Of a DNA stretch of 64,000 nucleotides, positions 1-8,539 are shown in pieces (within the stretch, counting starts at the first letter, position 1; every line of letters begins with the position of its first letter). A program made the position numbers and the translations under genes. The notes beneath the pieces are model-generated. The model did not search any database. It was not told where the DNA came from and worked only from the letters and a program-made list of their open reading frames with translations. Origin of the DNA: JANYJZ01 sp964523395 (GTDB taxonomy: Bacteria; Bacteroidota; Ignavibacteria; UBA10030; SZUA-254); the NCBI GenBank assembly GCA_964523395.1, contig CAZFXS010000008.1, positions 149,654 to 213,653 of the forward strand, read 5' to 3'.

Positions 1-1
1 C

Positions 2-2578
2 GTAGGAAGCATCTGGCGCACGACAGACTTCGGCTCGAACTGGACGATGGTTACAAATAACACTGCCAACTTCGGCGTGCAGGGATGGTACTCGCATTTT
101 GTCGCAGTACATCCCGCCGACCAGAGTCAAATTTTTCACGCATCTGTTTCCGCGGTAAAAAGCAGCAATGGCGGTGCATCGTGGTTCGGAGTCAGCGGTT
201 CATACTCCGATCACCACAGCTTCGCCATTAACCCGGTTAATCCCGACATCTTTTATGTTGTCAATGACGACGGTATTTACCGTTCCACGAATTTCGGAAC
301 AACGTTTTCCAACATCGGATTTGGTTTACAAACCGGTCAACTCTATAACGGATTTTCCAACTCAAGCCAGGATTCACTTCTTGCCATCGGTCAGTCTCAG
401 GATCATATCCCCGGATATCTGTATCGCGGTAATCTTGTTTGGGAACGGAGCGCTTCTGATGAAGCAGGGTGGACAGCAATCAATCCGGCAAACGACAATA
501 TCATGTATGCCGGCAACCGGTTTGGAGGAAATATAAGGCGATCCAGTGATCGCGGCGCCTCATTTCCGGCAGGATTCGGTTTCTCAGGAACAGGGGCATG
601 GAATTCCCCGTTTGTCATTTCGCCCTCGAATACCAGTGTACTCTACTTTGGTGATGCATACGTTTATAAATCGACAAATACGGGCAGTTCCTTTGCCCTG
701 ACAAACGGAGGAGCGATGCTCGACGGAAACCCATCGCTGTCAATGGCAATTTCTTCGACCGATCCGAACATCGTGTATGTCGGCACCGCGCCACGGGCGA
801 CAACGGCGCATGTCTTTGCCACAACAAACGGCGGCACATCATGGACAAATATCACAGGCACACTTCCCAACCGTTACCCGATTGACCTTGCTGTTGATCC
901 GAATAATTCTCAAACAGTGTATATCGCAATGGGCGGATTTGGGGCGGGCCATTTCTTTAAGTCAACAGACGGCGGTGCGAACTGGACCGACATCAGCACG
1001 TCGCTTCCGGATGTTCCGGGAACAGCAATCGCAATAGACCCGATAAATTCCAATACAATATATGTCGGCAACGATATCGGCGTATACGCTTCGACTGACG
1101 GCGGCACAACCTGGTCGGCATTTAATGAAGGACTTACCGATGCAGTGCTCGTCGCGGATCTTGTTATTTCTCCGGCAAACAGAACATTGCGCGTTGTTAC
1201 GCATGGCAACGGCGTCTATGAGCGCAAGCTCATCGGAAGCGGTTTCCCCCTCGATTATTTCGATTACAGCGCGTTTTCACTAACTTCACCCCTGAACGGT
1301 GCTGATGTTCTTTTCGGATTGCCTGTTACTCCCATCCGCGCATCATTCCGGAATAACAGTTCTATTATACTTCCTGATTCTGTTGATGTGAAATACAGAA
1401 TTCTTTCCGGTACGACGGTGCTCTATACCGATACCCGCCGCATCGTCAGCCTTGGCACCGGCGAAACTCGGGTTGTGACTTTTGCCGGCAGTTTTGTCCC
1501 GCCAGATTCCGGAATGTATTCCATGGAAGCGATTGTTTTTATCTCCGACAGCAATTCCGTTAACGATACATTACACGGTTCGTTCCGTGTATTTCTGCCG
1601 CCGACTATAGCAAGCCCAACGGTAGTAAAAGATTATTGTCCGTATGTTGAAATTACCGGAGGAACCGCCGGCCCGTCGGGAGATGATGTTCAGTCAATTG
1701 CCACAATTCCATTTGGTTTTGTGTACGATGGATATACATATAATTTCGCTCAGATTAGCACAAACGGATGGCTTGAACTTGGCGCCGGTACGGCAGGGAC
1801 AGAGCGGGGGCTGTCAACTTCCGGTCAGCTTGGAGGATTTTTCGTGGGCTCGCTCGGGACTGCCGAACGCCCGTCCAAAGCCCTGGGTATCTGGTGGACT
1901 GACATGGCCACCGGCAGTACCGGACAAATAAGCTATACCACAACAGGAAGCGCTCCCAACCGTGTGTTCATTGTCCAGTGGAAAAATGTGTTGGCATTTT
2001 ATGATGAAGGCTCTACTTCTACACTGCTGAACTTTCAGATCGCGCTTCATGAAACTTCAAATGAAATCGAATTCCGCTACGGTCCGGTAGTGCCGGGAAC
2101 TTTTCCGCCATTCGCCACCGGTGCATCGATCGGATTTAAAGACCACATCGGTGGGGACTATCATTACTATGATCTGGTCAGAGGTATTACAGGAACCTCA
2201 GCAGAACTGGCACGCAATCTTACTCCTGTTGACAATTGGCCCGGGCCGGATAGCTGTTACCACATCCAGACAAACGGCACAACAGGTGTCGACGATGAGA
2301 ACAACGGCATACCTCAGCAGTTTGCGTTGTTGCAAAATTATCCGAACCCGTTCAATCCAAATACGAATTTCGAGTTTCGGATTGCGAATGTCGGATTGGT
2401 AAGCTTAAAAATATATGATCTTCTTGGTAAGGAAGTTGCAACATTGATGAATGAAGTAAAACAACCCGGCAACTACAATATATCTTGGAATGCGAACGGA
2501 TTGGCTTCAGGTGTGTATTTGTACAGATTGACTGCGGGAAGCTTTGTGGAGACAAAGAAACTGATTCTATTACGATGA
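2..2578 (+). CDS. BNR/Asp-box repeat protein with T9SS type A sorting domain (5' partial)
   Basis: Probably a secreted or surface beta-propeller protein. The frame is open to the left edge without a stop, and an Asp-box (TTDFGSNWT) is encoded before the first ATG at 47, so the true start lies outside the window. Further Asp-boxes follow through the first half (for example STDGGANW, STDGGTTW), the pattern of sortilin/BNR propellers. A middle region after the propeller has no family I recognise. The last ~80 residues are a typical T9SS C-terminal domain: NYPNPFNP, then a KIYDLLGKEV strand, a GVYLYRL strand and a terminal KKLILLR. By family knowledge this tail directs export by type IX secretion and is usually cleaved. 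Ligand and enzyme activity are unknown. Confidence 0.9.
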   Translation, partial: VGSIWRTTDFGSNWTMVTNNTANFGVQGWYSHFVAVHPADQSQIFHASVSAVKSSNGGASWFGVSGSYSDHHSFAINPVNPDIFYVVNDDGIYRSTNFGTTFSNIGFGLQTGQLYNGFSNSSQDSLLAIGQSQDHIPGYLYRGNLVWERSASDEAGWTAINPANDNIMYAGNRFGGNIRRSSDRGASFPAGFGFSGTGAWNSPFVISPSNTSVLYFGDAYVYKSTNTGSSFALTNGGAMLDGNPSLSMAISSTDPNIVYVGTAPRATTAHVFATTNGGTSWTNITGTLPNRYPIDLAVDPNNSQTVYIAMGGFGAGHFFKSTDGGANWTDISTSLPDVPGTAIAIDPINSNTIYVGNDIGVYASTDGGTTWSAFNEGLTDAVLVADLVISPANRTLRVVTHGNGVYERKLIGSGFPLDYFDYSAFSLTSPLNGADVLFGLPVTPIRASFRNNSSIILPDSVDVKYRILSGTTVLYTDTRRIVSLGTGETRVVTFAGSFVPPDSGMYSMEAIVFISDSNSVNDTLHGSFRVFLPPTIASPTVVKDYCPYVEITGGTAGPSGDDVQSIATIPFGFVYDGYTYNFAQISTNGWLELGAGTAGTERGLSTSGQLGGFFVGSLGTAERPSKALGIWWTDMATGSTGQISYTTTGSAPNRVFIVQWKNVLAFYDEGSTSTLLNFQIALHETSNEIEFRYGPVVPGTFPPFATGASIGFKDHIGGDYHYYDLVRGITGTSAELARNLTPVDNWPGPDSCYHIQTNGTTGVDDENNGIPQQFALLQNYPNPFNPNTNFEFRIANVGLVSLKIYDLLGKEVATLMNEVKQPGNYNISWNANGLASGVYLYRLTAGSFVETKKLILLR

Positions 2579-2602
2579 GATAACACCTGAAAGGAATGTA
2601 CT

Positions 2603-3898
2603 ATGATGATTTCAACATTTATTCATCGTTTCATTGTATCATTGTCTCTTTGCTCGATGCTGATCTCATCTCTTTGTCACGGACAGATTGACAACAACAA
2701 GGATTTCATCGTCCTGCTGATTCAATCGGGAACACAATGCTACTTTGAGGGTCAATACAAAAAGGCGGCCGAACTTCTCGGCGTCATTGATACATGTGAA
2801 AGCTCTCCCGCGGTAAAATTCTATCTTGGCATGAGCTATCTTGCGCTGAATGATGTCAGAAACGGGCTGCCGTCGTTGCGATCTGCCGTTGCCACGGACC
2901 CGTCAAACAATGGTTATCGGTTTCAATACGCCCGCGTTCTTAACCTGTCGGGCCTAACCGATGCGGCAAAGCACGAATATGAATCCCTGGTGGAATCAGA
3001 CTCGCTCTTTACTCCGGCGTTCTATCAACTCGGACTTATAGCGATTGACCAAAAACAGTTTGAAGTTGCAATAGCCCACCTTCGACGCGTCATTGACCTG
3101 AATCCTGTAGATTATCTCAGCTATTTTCATCTTGGATCAGCCTACATCCGGTTAACCAAAAATGATTCTGCCCAAACATATTTGTCAGCCAGCGTATCCC
3201 TCAACCCAAACTATATTCCTGCCAAAAATCTTCTTGCATCGTTATACTTCGCTGCAAACAATTATCCCGAGGCATTGCGTTTATATTCAGATTTATCATT
3301 GCGCCAGCCGGGGGATGCGGAGTTGTACTACAAATCCGGGCTCTGTTTTTCAAAACTCGATCAGGTCGACTCAGCAATTACGTGTTATCGCAAAGCGGCG
3401 GCGCTGGATACCGCCAACGATGTATACCTTGCACAACTGGGCTACAGCTATCTGATGGAAGAGCAGTTTGATTCAGCGATTGCGGCGTATGGCCGTGCGA
3501 TTCAAATTGAAAAGGACAATTCGTTATACTATATCAACCTTGGATTTGCATTTACAAAGATCGATTCGACAAGCAAAGCTATTCATGAGTACCAGAGTGC
3601 TGTTGCGGCCTGCCATCCTGAGAATATTTCCAACATTTACATTAGACTTGGCACACTCTATTATTACCAGAAACGGTACCGTGAAGCGCTTGCTTCGTAT
3701 CAGCAGGCGCTGGACCTTCAACCATTAAACAAAGAAGCGCAGTTTTACGTCGCGTTAACATACGACCTTCTGTCAAATCCGAAATCAGCAACCCGGCAAT
3801 ATCAAAAATATCTGAAACTGGCAAAGGATGATACGACTAAACTTCAGCGCGAACGCAAACAACAGGCAAAAGAGCGTTTGCGGTATCTTACCAATTGA
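2603..3898 (+). CDS. Tetratricopeptide repeat protein, exported
   Basis: 431 residues with a hydrophobic N-terminal segment ending near SSLCHGQ, consistent with a signal peptide. The rest is tandem TPR units of about 34 residues with recurring patterns such as YYKSGLCFSKLDQVDSAITCY and LYYINLGFAFTKIDSTSKAI. TPR arrays are protein-interaction scaffolds, so a periplasmic adaptor role is inferred. The ATG at 2603 has an AAAGGAA ribosome binding site and lies 24 bases after the upstream T9SS cargo gene, so the two are probably co-transcribed. The partner protein is unknown. Confidence 0.88.
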   Translation: MMISTFIHRFIVSLSLCSMLISSLCHGQIDNNKDFIVLLIQSGTQCYFEGQYKKAAELLGVIDTCESSPAVKFYLGMSYLALNDVRNGLPSLRSAVATDPSNNGYRFQYARVLNLSGLTDAAKHEYESLVESDSLFTPAFYQLGLIAIDQKQFEVAIAHLRRVIDLNPVDYLSYFHLGSAYIRLTKNDSAQTYLSASVSLNPNYIPAKNLLASLYFAANNYPEALRLYSDLSLRQPGDAELYYKSGLCFSKLDQVDSAITCYRKAAALDTANDVYLAQLGYSYLMEEQFDSAIAAYGRAIQIEKDNSLYYINLGFAFTKIDSTSKAIHEYQSAVAACHPENISNIYIRLGTLYYYQKRYREALASYQQALDLQPLNKEAQFYVALTYDLLSNPKSATRQYQKYLKLAKDDTTKLQRERKQQAKERLRYLTN

Positions 3899-3922
3899 CA
3901 TAACAGGTATTGCATATCAGCA

Positions 3923-6295
3923 ATGAACAAACGGAAATCTCTTTTCTTTTTCACTGTAACAATTTTCCTCTCGACATTATTTTATACTGCGGCGTTAAGT
4001 CAGCAGACTTTCACTCTCTCCGGCACCGTCACCGACTCCGCCACCGGCGAACCACTTGCCGCGGCGAACATCCGCATACTCGGCACCACAAAAGGCACCA
4101 TCACCAACGCCTATGGTGAGTATACGCTGACATGGCAGGGGTCGACAGCTGATCTGTCGACCCAAACATTACCCGCATTGGTGGTAAGCTACCTGGCGTA
4201 CCAGGCAGAAACTTTACGCGTCGACCCATTGACTACTGTGTACAACGCGCGACTCAAATCATCCCCGGTGCAGATACCCGAAGTGCTTGTGCTCGCCGAA
4301 GATCCCGCGCTCGAAATTATCCGCAAAGCAATTGCCAACAAACGGAAGTGGATGAACCAGTTAACAACATACCGGTTCGATGCGTTTACACGGCAGGTGC
4401 TCTGGCGTGATACTTCCATTGCCAGCATTACCGAATCGTACACCACCGGATACTGGAAATTTGGTGACACGCTGCGGGAGATCGTCACGCAAAAACGGCA
4501 GACGGAAAATATCGAAGCAGGCGATAATGCCGCCGCGGTTCGGAGGATGGTTAATTTCAACGAAGATGAGATCGTATTATTCAGCGTTAACATCAACAGA
4601 AACCCCGCGGCGTATAAATTCATCGGACCAACGGCACCTGACGCACTCGAGCACTACGACTACAAACTGCTGAGCACGACGATGATGAACGATGTCGAAG
4701 TGTATAAAATTCAGATGACGCCGAAAACCCGGATTGCCCCGTTATTCTCAGGTACAATCATGATTGCGGATGAAACATTCGCTGTCATGGGTGTTGATCT
4801 GAAACCGAACGAAACACTCACGATGCCGTTCATCCGAGACATCGATCTCCGTTACCGCCAGCAGTTTTCTTTGTACGACAACATTTTCTGGATGCCAATT
4901 GATATCCGTATTGACGGGGGATTCTCCGTCAGCTTCGTCGGGTTTTCATTGCCCAGAATCGGTGTTCAGCAGACATCCTCTATTTATGATTACGAACTGA
5001 ACGTTGATGTTCCCGACAGCATCATCCAAAAACGGCGCGTGACTACCGATTCTTCGGCAATGGTTTTCGACCCCGCATTCTGGAAAACACACGAAGTACT
5101 TCCGCTCACACCTCTGGAGCAACAGGCATATTCGTCGATAGACAGCACACAAACACTTGAAGAGCAATTCAAACCGAAGGGTCCGCTTGGATCGCTCGGC
5201 GGCGACGGCGCGTCGTCATTTCTGAGCTACGGCGATGCGCATTTCAACCGCGTGGAGGGATTTTATCTCGGTGTGCACGGAAAATCCGATAACCTCATAC
5301 CGCAAACATCGTTGTACGGAGAAGCCGGAGTCGGATTTACGGATAACCTCTTCAAATATATTGCCGGCACAACCGTGTTTTCTTCTTCAACAAGAACACT
5401 CGGCGCAGGATTTGAGGCGTACCGACGCCTTCAGCCGACTCCCGACGGCGGATATTACGGATCGCTCATAAATTCGCTCACAGCGCTCATTGACAAGAAC
5501 GATTATATGGATTACTTTTACGCAAACGGCTGGCGTACGTACATTACCGCACAGCCGACACGCAGGTTAAGAGCGACGGCGTCGTTCATTCATGAGCGGC
5601 ATTACACGGCATTCTCAAACACGAATTACAGTTTATTTTACGGTAACCAGCCGTACCGTTTTAATCCGGCGATACAGGACGGCGAACTTCGCTCGCTCAG
5701 GTTCGACCTCCGCGTAGGCCCCGAAGCGGAAACGCTTGATCTTGTTTCACGCAACGCGGTCGAAGTTTCGGTTGAACATTCTTCGCCATCAATTGCACAA
5801 AGCGACTTTGATTTTACCCGTTACCAGGGATTGCTGACAGCAAGCATCAGAACATTCTCGCAGAACCTGCTCTTTCCCCCGACACTTCGCCTGCAGTTGA
5901 GCGGAGGGACATCCCGCGGTAATTTGCCGGCGCAAAGAATGTTTACTATCGATTCGCGGTCGAGCGGTTACGCACCGTTCGGTGTCTTACGCGGTTCGCA
6001 AGTAAAAGAATTCAGCGGCGATCAATTTGTCATGATAAATATTGAGCATAACTTCCGGAGCATTCCATTCCTGCTGCTCGACATTCCGTTCCTCTACCGG
6101 AACAGCATTGAGCTTCTTCTGCATGCCTCTGCCGCGAAAGCATGGGTTGGAAATATTTCTACAACAGACGGATGGTACAAAGAAGCCGGTATCGGTTTCG
6201 GAAGGATTTTCGACATCCTCCGCGCGGATCTTACGTGGAGGTTTAACGAGCCGAAGAGATTTTATTTTTCGGTGAGTGTGGTGACGTTGTTGTAG
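3923..6295 (+). CDS. DUF5686 / carboxypeptidase-regulatory-like outer-membrane protein
   Basis: 790 residues. A signal peptide (about residues 1-26, ending at AALSQQ) is followed by a carboxypeptidase D regulatory-like domain (LSGTVTDSATGEPLAAANI, GEYTLTW). The long C-terminal part resembles DUF5686 proteins of Bacteroidota, with many aromatic-ended strands typical of an outer-membrane barrel and a final phenylalanine-rich strand (RFYFSVSVV). No TonB box or plug domain is visible, so it is not a classical TonB receptor. It starts 24 bases after the TPR gene and is likely in the same transcription unit. The function of the family is not established. Confidence 0.85.
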   Translation: MNKRKSLFFFTVTIFLSTLFYTAALSQQTFTLSGTVTDSATGEPLAAANIRILGTTKGTITNAYGEYTLTWQGSTADLSTQTLPALVVSYLAYQAETLRVDPLTTVYNARLKSSPVQIPEVLVLAEDPALEIIRKAIANKRKWMNQLTTYRFDAFTRQVLWRDTSIASITESYTTGYWKFGDTLREIVTQKRQTENIEAGDNAAAVRRMVNFNEDEIVLFSVNINRNPAAYKFIGPTAPDALEHYDYKLLSTTMMNDVEVYKIQMTPKTRIAPLFSGTIMIADETFAVMGVDLKPNETLTMPFIRDIDLRYRQQFSLYDNIFWMPIDIRIDGGFSVSFVGFSLPRIGVQQTSSIYDYELNVDVPDSIIQKRRVTTDSSAMVFDPAFWKTHEVLPLTPLEQQAYSSIDSTQTLEEQFKPKGPLGSLGGDGASSFLSYGDAHFNRVEGFYLGVHGKSDNLIPQTSLYGEAGVGFTDNLFKYIAGTTVFSSSTRTLGAGFEAYRRLQPTPDGGYYGSLINSLTALIDKNDYMDYFYANGWRTYITAQPTRRLRATASFIHERHYTAFSNTNYSLFYGNQPYRFNPAIQDGELRSLRFDLRVGPEAETLDLVSRNAVEVSVEHSSPSIAQSDFDFTRYQGLLTASIRTFSQNLLFPPTLRLQLSGGTSRGNLPAQRMFTIDSRSSGYAPFGVLRGSQVKEFSGDQFVMINIEHNFRSIPFLLLDIPFLYRNSIELLLHASAAKAWVGNISTTDGWYKEAGIGFGRIFDILRADLTWRFNEPKRFYFSVSVVTLL

Positions 6296-6410
6296 AGGAT
6301 TGATTCATTGATTCAATGAAACGATAATCAAATTTTTAATAATACTGATGCCAAAGGCATCACAGAAAAATCTGAAAGCAACCTGCTACTTGAGCCGGCC
6401 GCACATGCCG

Positions 6411-7010
6411 TCAACGTTCTTCCCTTCCAAACCCTATCGGCCTTTTCTTCGGTTCCGGCAGTGCCGGCGGGTCAACAAGATCCATGATGCGTTGAAGAAT
6501 GCCCACGATAGCTGTCTCGTGTATATCAAGACGCTTTTTCAAATCTTTCTCAAGTTCCGCAAGTTTGCGGGCAAGTTCCTTATTATCGGTAAGCATGCAC
6601 CGCATTCTTATAAACGCGCGGACAACAAACACGCTCATATACACCGCGCGTTTGCTGTTGAGAACATTGGCAGCCATAATAGCGCCGTGTTCAGTGAAAG
6701 CGTAGGGCAACGTCCGCGGACTGCGATGCTTCTGTGAACCGGTCACAATTTGTGACCGGTTCACGCCAACTGCTTTTGAATTAACAACTTGCGACCTCAA
6801 ACCTGACCACTCTTTTTTTGTGAGGTGACTCAGGAAATCGGGAGGAAACCGATCCAAATTTCGTTTAACCGCCTGATTTAATGCTTTGGTTGTTACTCCA
6901 TACATGTGGGCAAGATCCGCATCAAGCATAACCCGCTCGCCCCGAATATGTAAAATCAATGAATCTACGGATTGCTGTAACTGTTGTTGCGGATTGTGTG
7001 TTTTCACCAT
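6411..7010 (-). CDS. ORF6N domain-containing protein
   Basis: 199 residues. The ORF6N domain, a putative DNA-binding domain first named in phage proteins, covers about residues 10-130: LILHIRGERVMLDADLA, LNQAVKRNLDRFPPDF and LPYAFTEHGAIMAANVLNS are its signature blocks. A charged helical or coiled-coil tail follows (KELARKLAELEKDLKKR). Chromosomal copies are common as isolated genes and may be phage-derived or linked to stress regulation. The gene converges with the DUF5686 gene and stands alone. A perfect 15-base inverted repeat lies inside the coding sequence at 6734-6764. DNA-binding function is inferred from the family only. Confidence 0.88.
   Translation of the reverse strand: MVKTHNPQQQLQQSVDSLILHIRGERVMLDADLAHMYGVTTKALNQAVKRNLDRFPPDFLSHLTKKEWSGLRSQVVNSKAVGVNRSQIVTGSQKHRSPRTLPYAFTEHGAIMAANVLNSKRAVYMSVFVVRAFIRMRCMLTDNKELARKLAELEKDLKKRLDIHETAIVGILQRIMDLVDPPALPEPKKRPIGFGREER
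6734..6764. repeat. Perfect palindrome, 15-bp arms with 1-base centre
   Basis: The left arm 6734-6748 (GTGAACCGGTCACAA) is the exact reverse complement of 6750-6764, with a single T at 6749. It lies inside the ORF6N gene, where it encodes part of the segment between the LRSQ block and the LPYAFTEHG block. It could be an operator bound by the gene product, an RNA hairpin, or chance from codons of a repeated VNRSQ/VTGSQ motif. Confidence 0.7.
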
Positions 7011-7124
7011 TGTTCATCCTCCCGATGATTTTTGATTGAATAGACAGGTAAGCGGTTATTCCTCCCGGACTACCATAGTTCAATAGTAATGAACTCGTGC
7101 GACAAAATCAAAGCTTTTTATTGA

Positions 7125-8255
7125 TCACTGTTGCTTCTTCACCGCGAGCATCGCAGTAACTTCGCGCATGACATCCTCAACCGTCACCTGGCGCAGGCAC
7201 TGAGCGGTGAACTGGTCCCCTCCCGGAGTTGATTCCAGACAGCGGTCTGCCGGACAGATAGGACAAGGAGCATCTCCCTTCAAAATTTTACAGAACGGGG
7301 TTTCTTCATACACTCCCCATTCCTTTTCTTTATGAAACCTGAAGAGCGCGAGCGACGGCACTCCCACAGCAATCGCAAGGTGACGCGGTCCGGAGTCATT
7401 TGTAATGCAGAGATCAGACCGTTTGATGACTGCCGCGAGCCGGGCAAGATTTTTTTTCGCGTTGATTTCGATGAATTGTCTTATGCAGGCGCTTCGCACT
7501 GCCGACATCACCGGTTCATCAAGCGTGCCGCCCAGCAGGATAACGGTTGTTTGCCGGTCGACAAGCATGTCCATAACGTTCGCGTACCGTTCAGGCGTCC
7601 AGACGCCATACCTGCCGCTCGCTCCCGGATGAACTACAACAACCCGGTGGTCCCGGGCAATCCCATGTTGCCTGAACAATTCTTCCGCCCATTGTGTGGC
7701 TTCATCCGCAATGATATACTCGGTATGGGATGAGCGGACACCCGCACCAAGCGCTCGTATCAGATCGCAATAGTATTCAAGCACCCCGCGATCGGACGTT
7801 TTAATGTCGGGCGCGACATTGAGCAGCCATGACAATCCCTGCCGTTTCTGTCCGACACGGATATTTGCTCCCGATGCAAATGCCCACAACGAGAATCTGT
7901 CTTCCGGCAGTGTGCAAATCACCGCGTCAAACCTCTGTTGCCTCAGAAATCTGATAATGCCGAGCTCAACCCTCAGCCGTGCAAACCCCGTGAATGAACG
8001 AAGCAGCGGCCGGTTGACAATAAGCAGGTCATCGACATTTTTATTTTGAGAAAATACAGATGTCTTCCGCTCCTCGCTTGTAGCACGCAGTTCCAGCACA
8101 GGTTTCGATTCAGTTGAGCCGCGCCGTTCGACAACGAGAACAGTTGTGTGTGAACCGGGAAATGATTCTTTCACGGCGCGCAACGCGGGGGTGAGCAGGA
8201 GCTGGTCGCCAAGCTGGCCTTCGGCAAGAAACAAAATTCGTTCTGGGGTTTTCAT
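7125..8255 (-). CDS. Glycosyltransferase family 9 (heptosyltransferase-like)
   Basis: 376 residues from the ATG at 8255, chosen because MKTPERILFLAEGQLGDQLL is the usual start of this family. The open frame continues 40 residues further upstream with non-family sequence. GT9 enzymes move heptose or related sugars from nucleotide donors onto lipopolysaccharide core or other glycans at the cytoplasmic face. Visible blocks are the N-terminal GDQLLLTPALRAV, a central VVVVHPGASGRYGVWTPERYA and the donor-site region CITNDSGPRHLAIAVGVPSLALF. A cysteine-rich tail (CPICPADRCLE) is less usual but occurs in some members. It stands alone, divergent from the amylase gene. Acceptor and donor are unknown. 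Confidence 0.88.
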   Translation of the reverse strand: MKTPERILFLAEGQLGDQLLLTPALRAVKESFPGSHTTVLVVERRGSTESKPVLELRATSEERKTSVFSQNKNVDDLLIVNRPLLRSFTGFARLRVELGIIRFLRQQRFDAVICTLPEDRFSLWAFASGANIRVGQKRQGLSWLLNVAPDIKTSDRGVLEYYCDLIRALGAGVRSSHTEYIIADEATQWAEELFRQHGIARDHRVVVVHPGASGRYGVWTPERYANVMDMLVDRQTTVILLGGTLDEPVMSAVRSACIRQFIEINAKKNLARLAAVIKRSDLCITNDSGPRHLAIAVGVPSLALFRFHKEKEWGVYEETPFCKILKGDAPCPICPADRCLESTPGGDQFTAQCLRQVTVEDVMREVTAMLAVKKQQ

Positions 8256-8539
8256 GTCATTACGCGGTGAGAAGTATACACAAAGCGAAATCCGAAAGCA
8301 AACCGGACACCAGATAATGAAATGAAACCGCGGATTAAAGGATACAATGTTTAGGGTATACTTCCATCGTCTCAAATACTTTCAACCTCACCGTCGATTA
8401 TGCTCATCATTTCAAACACTCTTAATTTTACAATCTCACATATTCATAATCTCATATACTTATTCTTGCATCTCTCTTCAATTCTCACTACTTTTTTATG
8501 TTTATTTCATCACCTTCATAATTGAATAACACCAAAAAC
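8256..8539. other. Divergent intergenic region
   Basis: An AT-rich gap of 284 bases between the divergent glycosyltransferase and amylase genes. It should hold both promoters. I see no clear sigma-70-like hexamer pair, hairpin or RNA gene. Confidence 0.5.

Noticed and set aside
3923..6295. TonB-dependent receptor
   Set aside because: It has the regulatory-like domain and barrel, but no plug domain or TonB box; DUF5686 fits better.
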